A stretch of 34,130 nt of DNA from Clostridia bacterium (GCA_017502975.1 JAFVTV010000021.1:1-34130), one strand, 5' to 3'; positions 1 to 7,915 are shown, counted from the stretch's first letter. A program made the numbers and translations. The notes: a model not told the origin generated them from the letters alone.

Positions 1-1681
1 CAGCCTTTGCGTTGTTCACAAGGGTGGTGGCAGCATCCACAGCGGCAGCCTCGGCGGCGGCAATTGCATCCTCAAGCTCAGCCTTCAGGGTAGCATCTGC
101 TGCAACGTAGTTGTCTTTTACGGCTTCAAGTGCTGCAACAGCATCACGGAGTGCAGCAAGTGCATCGTTCACGGTAGCGGCATCCGCCTTGGTGTCGATG
201 GCAGCCTGCAACTCAGCCTTTGCGTTATTGACAAGCGTGGTTGCGGCATCAATGGTTTCTCTTTGCGTTCTTGTGATGAGCGCTTCCAGCTCGATCTTCA
301 AAGCCGTGTCGGCAATGATGTAATCGTTTTTAACGCTTTCCAGCGCGTCAATTGCCGATTGCAGGTTGGCAATAGCGTCATTTACCGTAGCGGCATCTGC
401 CTTGGTGTCGATGGCAGCCTGCAACTCGGCCTTCGCATTGTTCACAAGGGTAGTAGCAGCATCAACAGCAGCAGCCTCAGCCGCAGCAATTGCATCCTCA
501 AGCTCAGCCTTCAGGGTAGCATCTGCTGCAACGTAGTTGTCTTTTGCGGCCTCGAGAACGGAAATCGCCTCACGAAGGGAAGCAAGTGCATCGTTTACGG
601 TTGCGGCATCCGCCTTGGTGTCGATAACTGCTTGAAGCTCAGCCTTTGCATTGTTTACAAGAGTCGTTGCAGCATCAACAGCAGCAGCCTCGGCGGCGGC
701 AATGGCAGCCTCAAGTTCAGCCTTGAGGGCAACATCTGCTGCAACGTAGTTGTCTTTTGCGGCCTCGAGAACAGAGATCGCGTCACGAAGGGAAGCAAGT
801 GCATCGTTTACCGCAGCGGCATCCGCCTTGGTGTCGATAACTGCTTGAAGCTCAGCTTTTGCGTTATCAACAAGGTCGTTTGCAATGATGATAGCCTCCG
901 CGCGTGCTCTTACAATGGCAGCTTCCAGATCTGCCTTTAGGGCATCGTCTGCTGTGATGTAGTTATCTTTTACATTTTCAAGGGCAGTGATCGCTTCACG
1001 GAGCGCCACATGCGCATCGTTCACGGTAGCGGCATCTGCCTTGGTGTTGATAGCAGCCTGCAGCTCAGTTTTTGCGTTGTTCACAAGGGCAGTGGCAGCG
1101 TCAACAGCAGCAGCCTCAGCCGCAGCAATGGCAGCCTCAAGCTCAGCTTTGAGTGCAGCGTCTGCGGCAACGTAGTCGTCTTTTACGGCTTCAAGTGCTG
1201 CAACCGCATCACGGAGTGAAGCAAGTGCATTATTCACGGTAGCGGCATCTGCCTTGGTGTCGATGGCAGCCTGCAGCTCAGTTTTTGCGTTGTTCACAAG
1301 GGCAGTGGCAGCGTCAACAGCAGCAGCCTCAGCCGCAGCAATGGCAGCCTCAAGCTCAGCCTTCAGGGCAGCATCTGCTGTAACGTAGTTGTCTTTTACA
1401 GCTTCAAGATCTGCAACTGCATCACGGAGTGCGGCAAGCGCATTATTCACGGTAGCGGCATCCGCTTTGGTGTCGATGGCAGCCTGCAACTCAGCCTTTG
1501 CGCTGTTTACAAGAGCGGTTGCCATATCAACAGCCGAGGATCTCGCCGCCTCGATGGTGGCTTCCAATCCTGCTTTCAGGGTGGCATCTGCACTTACGTA
1601 ATTGTCTTTTGCGTTTTCAAGGGCAGAGATAGCCGCTTGCAGGCTTTCGATTGCCGCGTTCACAGTCGTAGCATCTGCTTT
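1..1681 (-). repeat. Array of exact 213-bp (71-aa) tandem repeats inside the surface protein gene
   Basis: The array has seven complete units (1681-1469, 1468-1256, 1255-1043, 1042-830, 829-617, 616-404, 403-191) and a partial eighth running off the edge. The landmark ggtgtcgat (once ggtgttgat) recurs every 213 bp at 191, 404, 617, 830, 1043, 1256 and 1469 with no slippage. Each unit reads roughly KADAATVNDALAALRDAVAA, then LEAVKDNYVAADATLKAELE, then an Ala/Glu helix, then TLVNNAKAELQAAIDT. The spacing of Leu, Val and Ala suggests a long helical coiled-coil stalk. Positions 1053-1147 and 1266-1360 are identical over 95 bp, so some units were copied recently. Confidence 0.95.
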
Positions 1682-4600
1682 GCCTGCGAGCGCAGTTTCA
1701 AGTGTTTCAATAGAGCTGTTCATGCTGTTTATTGCATCGTTAAGCTCCTTCAAATCTTCCTCGTAAGCTGCATATTTTGCCCAAAGGGTGATATCGGTAG
1801 TAACCTCAGCGTCAAAGTCGTGGGGCGTGGTAAAGTTTTCATCGTCAAACCAGCCCATAAAGATCTTGCCGTTCACGGTCTTGGGTACGGGATACGCAAA
1901 GTAAGAGTCAAACAGCTTGATCTTTTCATTGGCAATGTTGTTTCCGTGGACAATCGTAATGAAATAACAGGTGGGCAGCTCTATTGCTTGCGCTTCGCTG
2001 TCGCTGTACATGACGTCGGAAGCTTTTTTAACGACGCTGATGCTTGTGCCATACCATGCGTCTTGTGTAAGGATCTCGCCGTTCGCGTCAGCTACGCACT
2101 CTACAGAAGTGCCTTTTGCTGTGATGATGTAAGTTGCATTGGGAACAAGATCAACAAGCTTATCCGGCCACATAAATGCACCTGTCGGCACGGCTTCGGG
2201 GGTCTTGAGCGCAAAATTTGCTCTCAGTTCAGTTACCTCGGCAGGGTCAAAGGAATAGGTTGCGTCGGTGCTGACCTCTTGCTCGCCGCTGGTCCAGTTT
2301 ACAAAATAGTAACCGTCCTCGGGTTCGGCTGTCAAGGTAGCCTTGCCTTCTTCTGCAGGTTCGCCCGCTTGGACAGCGCCACTATCTGCAATATTGACAG
2401 AGGTCTGTACAAAAGAATATGTACGTGTTACGTTTTCATCAGTTGTTGTTTCGGTATAAACGGCAATCTTATTACTGTTTTGCAGCTGAATCTTCCATGC
2501 GGGTGTGGTGCCTTCCGCAAAGGTGACGGAAATGCTGCTGTTTGCTTCGGGCACTACGATCGTACCCTTGTAATTGATGTCGCTAAGATCGATCGCGCTC
2601 TCATACACGGTTACCATGCCGGAGGTTTTGTTGTTATCCGCTAAGGCTTCCTTCACGCTGGTGTAGTATAGCTGATTGGCAGCGGCACTACTGTATTGAA
2701 GGTAGGTGTTGCAACCGTTATAGGAAGCAGAGGCTTTAAAGGTGTCACCGGGGGCGGTGATAACGGGGCCGCCTATCACCATGTAACCGTTATCGTCTAC
2801 ATAAACGCCAACGTTCATGTTGTTTTTAGCCGTACCGATGGTGAATTTCCCGCTACCGGCGGTCATAAATTGGAAGGACTTAAACGTACCTCCGCTGATC
2901 AGGCGGTAGGCGGTGCTATCACCTTGACAGTTGATCCAGCCGTGGAATGTGCCGCCGGATATAAGGAGCATGGTCTTGCTTGCGGATACGTTACCGTAAA
3001 ACGTGCCGCCGTTGATGAGTAACACGGGACAGTTTTGTCCGCTGTTAGGGCTGTAAATGTTGACGGAGTAGCTACCGTTAAATATACCGCCGTTGATGGT
3101 GACTGCCATACGGTCGCTTGTGCTGTTTGATTTTCTGTAATAGATACAGGATTTCGAGGTCGCGGTAATACCACCGGGATCGGTTGTATCCGCATTGATC
3201 GTCAGGCACGACCTTTGCGTGGTGCCTACGTTCATGGGCGTGATCTCGATTGCGTGCTGCCCGCTTGCTGCCGTTAATGTGTAGGTGGACAGGTTCAAAA
3301 TATGATGCTCGTTGGAATTCAACTTGATGACAGAATTCAACGTCACATCACTCAAAAGCGTTAACGTTGAGTTTGGCGTCCAGGCCGCGATAGCATCGTC
3401 AATATTTGCATATTTGGTATCGCCCACCTGTGCAACTGCCAAAAGTTCTGCCTCGACGGTAACGTTTTGCGCGGGCATTGTAAAGGTATAGGTGCCGTCG
3501 CCGTTATCGGTGAGAATATCATCGGTATTTAAGCTAATATTTTTCAATACGTATCCGGGATTTAACGCAATAGTAACGGTAACAGCTTCGCCCATGATAG
3601 CAGTGCTCTTGTCAAGAGAGTACGTGCCACTGTTTGCAAAATTGTTGATAACGTTCAACTCTACATTATATATAGTAGGAGTCCAGTTGGCGGTAAAGGA
3701 TTGATCCTGATCGATTTGGGAAACGGTAACCGACATGTTATCGTTGCCGCTAAGACCCGTGCCGGACCAGCCCGTAAAGGTGTAGCCGACCTTGGTGGGG
3801 TTGATCAGAACGATATCCGTACCAATATAATAAGTAGGATTGGTGCCTTCTATGGAGCCGCCACCCAGCTCGTAAGAGATCGTGTAATACGGTGCAACAT
3901 CATTGCCTGTGAAGGTGACGTTTTCGCCTATGGAATTGTCACGGTTAGACGCATACGTGCCATTGTTGGCAAGCGTGCCTGTTCCCGAAACCTCGCCAAG
4001 AGCGATGATCGTGCCTGCGTTGGTCAAGGTTTTTCCGTTTAGATCTACGGTGACGTTTGCGGGAATGATGACGGTTTCAGCTGCACCGACCGTAAAGCTG
4101 TTCACTAAGGTTACGTTTCCGCCTTCTGCGGCTGCCGCATCGATGGCGTCCTGAATCTCTGCGTAGCCGGTAAGACCGGTGGATGCCTCAAAAACGCGAG
4201 TTTTGAGGGACGTGCCTTGAGAAGTCGTACCAATGGTGCCTGTTTTTAAAAACTTATTTTTGACATTTTCATCCGCAAAAGTGATGGATGCCAGTTTGGG
4301 GCAAGCCGCAAAAACGGCGCTGTCACCGTTTGAGGAGTTGCCGTACCCATTATAATCAATATGTCCGCCGCTTCCCGACATTGAGGTAACAGTGGAGGGA
4401 ATTGTTACCCTTTCAAGCTTTTGGCAAAGTACAAATACCCAAGGGTGGATACAGGTAAGCCCTTCGGGCAGTTCAACAGAGGTAATCGGCAATTGCTTAA
4501 ACGCTCCCTGTGCGATGCATCTTAAATCGCTGGTGCCGTCTTGCTTGGTGGCAAAGGTCAGCTTGGTAAATTTGGATTTCATAAACGCTTCCTGTCCGAT

Positions 4601-5575
4601 GCGCGTGACAGTTGAGGGGATCACGAGTTCACCCGTAGCGGGCATTCCTTGCGCGGCAAACGAACCGATTTCAATAACACCCTCTTCAATTTTAAGGCTA
4701 ATGACTTTTGCCGTATTGTAGGGTGGAGCAAGTACATCTACACCCACGCCGTTGGCATCATAAAGGACGCCTTCTCTCCAATGGCCGACTGCGTAACGTG
4801 TTGTGTTTTTAAGTCTGGGATTAGGTTCGGGGGTGCCTGCAGTCGGGGTGATGGTAAGCTCGCCCATGCCGTTTTCGGCAGTGACTGCAAAGATCCAGTC
4901 AATACCACCCCAGGTACCACCCACGGTGCCGCCTTGTTGATTGAAGGTGCCTGCTTTATCTACACTGTTGGTATAATAATCGGTGGCATCATTGCCGATG
5001 ACCGAACCGCCATACATATTAAATGTAGCATTTGCGGGTACAGATACACCGCCGCCCTTACTTGCGGTATTTCCGGTGATACTACCGCCGTACATATTCA
5101 GTGTAGCGCCTGCGGCAAGAAGCACACCGCCGCCGTTGGTGGCATTGCCACCGGTGATAACACCCGTGCCAACACTGTCGCAAAGGGTAAGAGTGCCGCT
5201 TGAAATGTTAATAACGCTACCGCCTTCTTCGTTCTGCAGCGTCACGCTATAACCATTCAGGTCGAGGTGGATGCTCTCTGATATCGACCATGTCGCAGAA
5301 AGTGTTACGTTGGTCGTCAGATAATAGTTACCCGGGGTGCTGGGCAATTGATCAGCTCCCTCCCATGCAACTTTTTCATCGTGCTCACTTGTGTAGTGAG
5401 TGGAAGAGGGGTCCCACTCGGGCACATCAACGTTGCCGCTCTCTTCTGTCGAAACCGCGGAACCGTTGTCTTGGGGTGAGGTGACTGTGTTGGGATCTTC
5501 TGCAAACACTGTGGTGGGCAGAAGAGTAAGCAACATAAAAACAGTCAACGCTGCGGCTAAAATTCTTCTTTTCAT
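1..5575 (-). CDS. Giant secreted multi-repeat surface protein (C-terminus beyond window)
   Basis: One frame stays open from an ATG at 5575-5573 to the left edge, giving at least 1858 codons without a stop. The start has a good ribosome site (AAAGGGAG) and encodes a signal peptide, MKRRILAAALTVFMLLTLLP, with likely cleavage after VFA (residue 25). By eye the domains are: glycine-rich beta-helix-like repeats (about 95-200, with NMYGGSITGN and NMYGGSVIGN); BspA-type LRR_5 repeats (about 285-440, e.g. LVIPSTVTRIGQEAF); an 'IQDAIDAA' beta-strand segment (about 468-522); an InlB/Flg_new repeat (about 562-632, GYTFTGW); more 'GGTF' repeats (about 827-900); a last InlB-like repeat (about 1205-1268, IFMGWFDDENF); then Ala-rich coiled-coil repeats from residue 1299 on. 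Such mosaics are typical of Clostridia surface adhesins, so I infer cell-surface or secreted binding. The anchoring signal (LPXTG, SLH or other) would lie beyond the window. Confidence 0.9.
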   Translation of the reverse strand, partial: MKRRILAAALTVFMLLTLLPTTVFAEDPNTVTSPQDNGSAVSTEESGNVDVPEWDPSSTHYTSEHDEKVAWEGADQLPSTPGNYYLTTNVTLSATWSISESIHLDLNGYSVTLQNEEGGSVINISSGTLTLCDSVGTGVITGGNATNGGGVLLAAGATLNMYGGSITGNTASKGGGVSVPANATFNMYGGSVIGNDATDYYTNSVDKAGTFNQQGGTVGGTWGGIDWIFAVTAENGMGELTITPTAGTPEPNPRLKNTTRYAVGHWREGVLYDANGVGVDVLAPPYNTAKVISLKIEEGVIEIGSFAAQGMPATGELVIPSTVTRIGQEAFMKSKFTKLTFATKQDGTSDLRCIAQGAFKQLPITSVELPEGLTCIHPWVFVLCQKLERVTIPSTVTSMSGSGGHIDYNGYGNSSNGDSAVFAACPKLASITFADENVKNKFLKTGTIGTTSQGTSLKTRVFEASTGLTGYAEIQDAIDAAAAEGGNVTLVNSFTVGAAETVIIPANVTVDLNGKTLTNAGTIIALGEVSGTGTLANNGTYASNRDNSIGENVTFTGNDVAPYYTISYELGGGSIEGTNPTYYIGTDIVLINPTKVGYTFTGWSGTGLSGNDNMSVTVSQIDQDQSFTANWTPTIYNVELNVINNFANSGTYSLDKSTAIMGEAVTVTIALNPGYVLKNISLNTDDILTDNGDGTYTFTMPAQNVTVEAELLAVAQVGDTKYANIDDAIAAWTPNSTLTLLSDVTLNSVIKLNSNEHHILNLSTYTLTAASGQHAIEITPMNVGTTQRSCLTINADTTDPGGITATSKSCIYYRKSNSTSDRMAVTINGGIFNGSYSVNIYSPNSGQNCPVLLINGGTFYGNVSASKTMLLISGGTFHGWINCQGDSTAYRLISGGTFKSFQFMTAGSGKFTIGTAKNNMNVGVYVDDNGYMVIGGPVITAPGDTFKASASYNGCNTYLQYSSAAANQLYYTSVKEALADNNKTSGMVTVYESAIDLSDINYKGTIVVPEANSSISVTFAEGTTPAWKIQLQNSNKIAVYTETTTDENVTRTYSFVQTSVNIADSGAVQAGEPAEEGKATLTAEPEDGYYFVNWTSGEQEVSTDATYSFDPAEVTELRANFALKTPEAVPTGAFMWPDKLVDLVPNATYIITAKGTSVECVADANGEILTQDAWYGTSISVVKKASDVMYSDSEAQAIELPTCYFITIVHGNNIANEKIKLFDSYFAYPVPKTVNGKIFMGWFDDENFTTPHDFDAEVTTDITLWAKYAAYEEDLKELNDAINSMNSSIETLETALAGKADATTVNAAIESLQAAISALENAKDNYVSADATLKAGLEATIEAARSSAVDMATALVNSAKAELQAAIDTKADAATVNNALAALRDAVADLEAVKDNYVTADAALKAELEAAIAAAEAAAVDAATALVNNAKTELQAAIDTKADAATVNNALASLRDAVAALEAVKDDYVAADAALKAELEAAIAAAEAAAVDAATALVNNAKTELQAAINTKADAATVNDAHVALREAITALENVKDNYITADDALKADLEAAIVRARAEAIIIANDLVDNAKAELQAVIDTKADAAAVNDALASLRDAISVLEAAKDNYVAADVALKAELEAAIAAAEAAAVDAATTLVNNAKAELQAVIDTKADAATVNDALASLREAISVLEAAKDNYVAADATLKAELEDAIAAAEAAAVDAATTLVNNAKAELQAAIDTKADAATVNDAIANLQSAIDALESVKNDYIIADTALKIELEALITRTQRETIDAATTLVNNAKAELQAAIDTKADAATVNDALAALRDAVAALEAVKDNYVAADATLKAELEDAIAAAEAAAVDAATTLVNNAKA

Positions 5576-5894
5576 AATTCTCCCTTTCTTTTGGTCGTTC
5601 TGCGTGCTTTTGGCACACAGAGTAATGTGTGATCCGCAAGACGTCATTTTTTGGCAGAATGTCTGAAAAAGATAAGGAAGTATGCAAGAGCTTTCACAGA
5701 CGATGACGGCTCGGGATTTTGCTTTTTGTCGATAAAAAGTGATTGCGATTTTTAAAACATATTAAAGCTTATGAGTGTAATTTAAATAGAGATGCTTTCC
5801 GCTGCTTGCTTTGATGTTTTGGCAAGCATTCGGTAAAAATGTTACAAAAACTCGCACTTTTGTGCGTGTTTTGAATACAAAGGTGGTAGTCTAA
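5576..5894 (-). other. Long untranslated leader of the surface protein gene
   Basis: This stretch separates the promoter at 5895-5923 from the ATG at 5575, giving a leader of about 310 nt. It includes small hairpins such as GCACAAAAGTGC (near 5852-5863) and CACAC...GTGTG (near 5613-5632), and the ribosome site just before the ATG. I recognise no known riboswitch in it and see no credible ORF. It may stabilise the mRNA or regulate it. Confidence 0.5.
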
Positions 5895-5923
5895 ATTATA
5901 AGTAATAGAAAAGCGCTTGTCAA
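5895..5923 (-). promoter_or_regulatory. Consensus sigma-A promoter of the surface protein gene
   Basis: On the minus strand, TTGACA (5923-5918) and TATAAT (5900-5895) are separated by exactly 17 bp. Both hexamers match the housekeeping consensus perfectly, which predicts strong expression of the downstream gene. Confidence 0.85.
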
Positions 5924-6342
5924 CCCTTTTTGAAAATATATTCGCTTTTTTTGATGCTTTTTGCGCGTTTTTTTGCGAAAATGTGCGGTTTTTGTGAAAA
6001 AATGATGGCGCGTGCTTCATTTTTTTTGCAATGCACATGAATTTTATTACGAAAGGAAATATTTGTGTGATAGGAGATAAACCTATATTTACAAAACGTG
6101 TAGCATTTTTAATTTCTTGCTGTAAATCCTATGCGTTTTTTTTGATGTGCTTGTGTAGAGCCTTCGTGTTTGCAATGCAATATAATATATGTAGCGTGTG
6201 CAAAAACGAACGGCTTTTAATGCGATCGCAGGCCGCTGTTCTTGCCTTTTCTCACTGACGGTTAAAAAATCCAAACGCATATTTAAAAAGTGTAATCTTT
6301 TCTTCGGATTTTTGATGGCATTGGCAGTAGTCTTTTCGCTAT
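5924..6342. other. AT-rich intergenic stretch with no supported gene
   Basis: It lies between the surface gene promoter and the repeat before the SDR terminator. Open frames on both strands are short, lack ribosome sites and are rich in Phe, Cys and Lys as expected for random AT-rich DNA. I found no RNA gene or terminator here. Confidence 0.5.
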
Positions 6343-6373
6343 AAAAATTGCTGATCATAAAGTTTAAATTGGA
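6343..6373 (+). repeat. Direct repeat copy 1, left of the SDR gene
   Basis: This 31-bp stretch contains atcataaagttt and aattgga and matches 7336-7366 at 28 of 31 positions (aaaaattgc, two mismatches, 12 matches, one mismatch, 7 matches). Similarity continues weakly for about 12 bp more. The two copies are 993 bp apart and bracket the SDR gene with its own promoter and terminator. Confidence 0.7.
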
Positions 6374-6385
6374 TGCTCAATAAAT

Positions 6386-6425
6386 TAAAAAGGCCGCCTC
6401 AAGTTGAACAACTTGAAACAGCCTT
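6386..6425 (-). terminator. Rho-independent terminator of the SDR gene
   Basis: On the minus strand, an AAGGC...GCCTT outer stem surrounds the perfect inner stem CAAGTTG/CAACTTG (6400-6406 and 6409-6415) and is followed by TTTTT. It lies 20 bp after the SDR stop codon. Confidence 0.85.
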
Positions 6426-6445
6426 ATTTGGTTTTATATCTATGA

Positions 6446-7213
6446 TCAGTTTACAAGCCAGCCGCCGTCAACGTATATCATCTGTCCTGTTACATAGCAC
6501 GATGCGTCAGCCGCAAGATATACTGCGGTCGTTGCCATGTCCTCAGGTGTTCCGAGGCGGCCCATCGGGATCTTCTCTTTATATTTTGCCATAACGGTCT
6601 CATCGGAAAGAAGAGGCTTTGTCATCTCAGTCATACAGTATCCGGGACCTATAGCGTTTACCGTAATGCCGTAAGGCGCCCACTCGTTTGCAAGAGCCTT
6701 GGTCATTTGTGTGATAGCGCCCTTGCTGGAGCAGTATGCTATCATGTTCTTCAGACCAACCATGCTTGAAATGGAGCCAACATTGATGATCCTACCCTTG
6801 ATCCTATTTGCCACCATGTGCTTTCCTACTGCCTGGTTCATAAAGAACACGTATTTGAATTGCGTATCGGTAACGCTGTTCCACTCCTCTTCGGTGTACT
6901 CAAGCGCAGGCTTGCGGATATTGATACCCGCGCAGTTTATAAGGATATCGATCCTGCCAAAGCGCTTTGCAACCTCGTCGACAAAGGAATTGATAGCGGC
7001 TGTGGACGTGATGTCCAGTGCGATACCCTCTACCGTGCTTCCTGTCTCAGCGGTAAGCTCGGCTGCTGCCTGAAGCAATGCTTCCTTTCCACGGCTTGAG
7101 ATGACAACGGTAGCGCCCGCGTCTGCAAGCCCTCTTGCCATACCTCTGCCAAGTCCACGGCTTCCGCCGATAACCACAGCAACCTTGCCTGTCAGATCAA
7201 ACAAATTTTTCAT
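6446..7213 (-). CDS. Short-chain dehydrogenase/reductase (gluconate 5-dehydrogenase / KduD-like)
   Basis: The 255-aa protein is a classical SDR, a soluble NAD(P)-dependent oxidoreductase. Visible motifs are the cofactor loop GGSRGLGRG (16-24), NCAG (93-96), the catalytic serine in VGSISS (about 147-150), the YCSSK pair (Y160, K164), and the typical C-terminal end YVTGQMIYVDGGW. Length and the tail DGGWLVN resemble sugar-acid SDRs such as gluconate 5-dehydrogenase or 2-deoxy-D-gluconate 3-dehydrogenase, but the substrate cannot be fixed from sequence. The start ATG is preceded by AGGTGAG. The gene is a single-gene unit with its own promoter (7252-7280) and terminator, flanked by two 31-bp direct repeats. 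No kinase, aldolase or transporter of a sugar-acid pathway is nearby. Confidence 0.85.
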   Translation of the reverse strand: MKNLFDLTGKVAVVIGGSRGLGRGMARGLADAGATVVISSRGKEALLQAAAELTAETGSTVEGIALDITSTAAINSFVDEVAKRFGRIDILINCAGINIRKPALEYTEEEWNSVTDTQFKYVFFMNQAVGKHMVANRIKGRIINVGSISSMVGLKNMIAYCSSKGAITQMTKALANEWAPYGITVNAIGPGYCMTEMTKPLLSDETVMAKYKEKIPMGRLGTPEDMATTAVYLAADASCYVTGQMIYVDGGWLVN

Positions 7214-7251
7214 AATGACTCACCTACTTTTTAAAGAATTATAGCAATTTT

Positions 7252-7280
7252 ATTCTATCAGATGGCAGTGTAGTTGTCAA
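7252..7280 (-). promoter_or_regulatory. Sigma-A promoter of the SDR gene
   Basis: On the minus strand, TTGACA (7280-7275), a 17-bp spacer and TAGAAT (7257-7252) lie about 40 bp before the ATG at 7213. Confidence 0.8.
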
Positions 7281-7335
7281 GTTTTTTTGCCCATAATATG
7301 ACAAAGGGTCTGAGGTCGTTACAATAGTGTTTTTA

Positions 7336-7366
7336 AAAAATTGCCAATCATAAAGTTTTAATTGGA
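7336..7366 (+). repeat. Direct repeat copy 2, right of the SDR gene
   Basis: It is the partner of 6343-6373, with the shared core atcataaagttt. This copy has ccaat/attgg inverted ends around the core. It lies upstream of the SASP gene; a possible forespore-type promoter (tcata at 7348-7352, 17 bp, cacaata at 7370-7376) overlaps it, but this match is imperfect. Confidence 0.65.
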
Positions 7367-7385
7367 GTGCACAATATATTTCGGA

Positions 7386-7476
7386 GCGTGAAAACGCAAG
7401 TGAGAAGCAGCTGCTCGCAACCGCAAATGCGTAGGCAAAGGCAGAGGCTTTCCACTGTTGCGAGCAAGCGCTCTTG
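7386..7476 (+). ncRNA. Candidate structured leader RNA upstream of the SASP gene
   Basis: The region folds well on paper. A GCGT-GAAA-ACGC tetraloop hairpin (7386-7397) is followed by a long arm in which CAAG (7397-7400) can pair with CTTG (7473-7476), and TGCTCGCAAC (7412-7421) pairs perfectly with GTTGCGAGCA (7457-7466). The interior holds two smaller hairpins (cgcaaatgcg and aaaggcagaggcttt). A further small stem (atcgc/gcgat, 7505-7524) lies just before the gene. There is no believable ORF. I infer a cis leader of the SASP mRNA or a separate small RNA; I do not recognise it as a named family. Confidence 0.4.
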
Positions 7477-7564
7477 AAAATAGATTGAAATGTCCGTGAT
7501 ATTTATCGCTTGTGAACAGGCGATGTTGACAGATGATGAAGTCACGCGACGAAGGAGAACAAAA

Positions 7565-7759
7565 ATGGCTAACAAGCAGGCAAAGCAGGCGCTTGAGCAA
7601 TTCAAGCAGCAGGCTGCTAACGAAGTCGGTGTAAACCTCAACCAGGGTTACAACGGCGACCTCACTGCACGTCAGGCAGGCTCTATCGGCGGTCAGATGG
7701 TTAAGAAGATGATCGAGAGCTACGAGCAGGGTATGGGCGTACAGCAACAGCAGAAATAA
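7565..7759 (+). CDS. Alpha/beta-type small acid-soluble spore protein (SASP)
   Basis: This 64-aa protein carries the signature of alpha/beta SASPs: NEVGVNL near residues 18-24, matching the region cut by the germination protease, and NGDLTARQAGSIGGQMVKKM in the second half. These proteins coat spore DNA and protect it from UV and heat, and are degraded to amino acids at germination. The start at 7565 is chosen because GAAGGAG lies just upstream and the conserved family sequence begins there; an in-frame ATG at 7490 would add an unrelated 25-residue extension. The gene is monocistronic, with a terminator right after it and a structured leader before it. It would be expected to be transcribed by forespore sigma factors; no sigma-A promoter is seen. 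Confidence 0.95.
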   Translation: MANKQAKQALEQFKQQAANEVGVNLNQGYNGDLTARQAGSIGGQMVKKMIESYEQGMGVQQQQK

Positions 7760-7778
7760 TCAGTAAAGATTGACTCTC

Positions 7779-7806
7779 GGGAGGCACTTTTGTGGTGCCT
7801 CCCTTT
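7779..7806 (+). terminator. Terminator of the SASP gene
   Basis: A perfect nine-base stem, GGGAGGCAC/GTGCCTCCC, with a seven-base loop is followed by TTTCTGTT. It ends the SASP transcript 20 bp after its stop codon. Confidence 0.85.
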
Positions 7807-7877
7807 CTGTTGCGATATCCGTATGGGTAAGTGCGGTGCTTGCTTTTTCGTATACGTTTCCTCATTTTACCGAAAAA

Positions 7878-7915
7878 TTGCGCCTTTTTGCAGTACATAC
7901 TACTATCAATAGTAG
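7878..7915 (+). promoter_or_regulatory. Putative promoter with overlapping palindrome, Na/Pi transporter gene
   Basis: TTGCGC (7878-7883), a 17-bp spacer and TACTAT (7901-7906) form a moderate promoter. A perfect palindrome CTACTAT-CA-ATAGTAG (7900-7915) sits on the -10 element, where a repressor would block transcription. The ribosome site AAGGAGG follows before the ATG at 7935. The operator role is inferred. Confidence 0.45.

Noticed and set aside
263-940. A 225-codon plus-strand frame in the repeat array
   Set aside because: It is a shadow of the 213-bp repeats; its apparent protein repeat merely reflects the DNA period.
1-1681. A CRISPR array
   Set aside because: The repeats are 213 bp, coding and contiguous in frame without unique spacers.
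1637-2644. A 335-codon plus-strand open frame opposite the surface protein gene
   Set aside because: It is codon-aligned with the minus-strand surface gene, whose Ala- and Thr-rich codons leave few stops on the other strand. The product looks like no family, and the signal peptide, promoter and repeats all support the minus strand.
5769-6038. An 89-codon minus-strand frame across the surface gene promoter
   Set aside because: It overlaps the consensus promoter and lacks a ribosome site; composition is that of AT-rich noncoding DNA.
6031-6258. A 75-codon plus-strand frame in the AT-rich gap
   Set aside because: No ribosome site or promoter, Cys/Phe-rich random-looking composition, no recognisable family.
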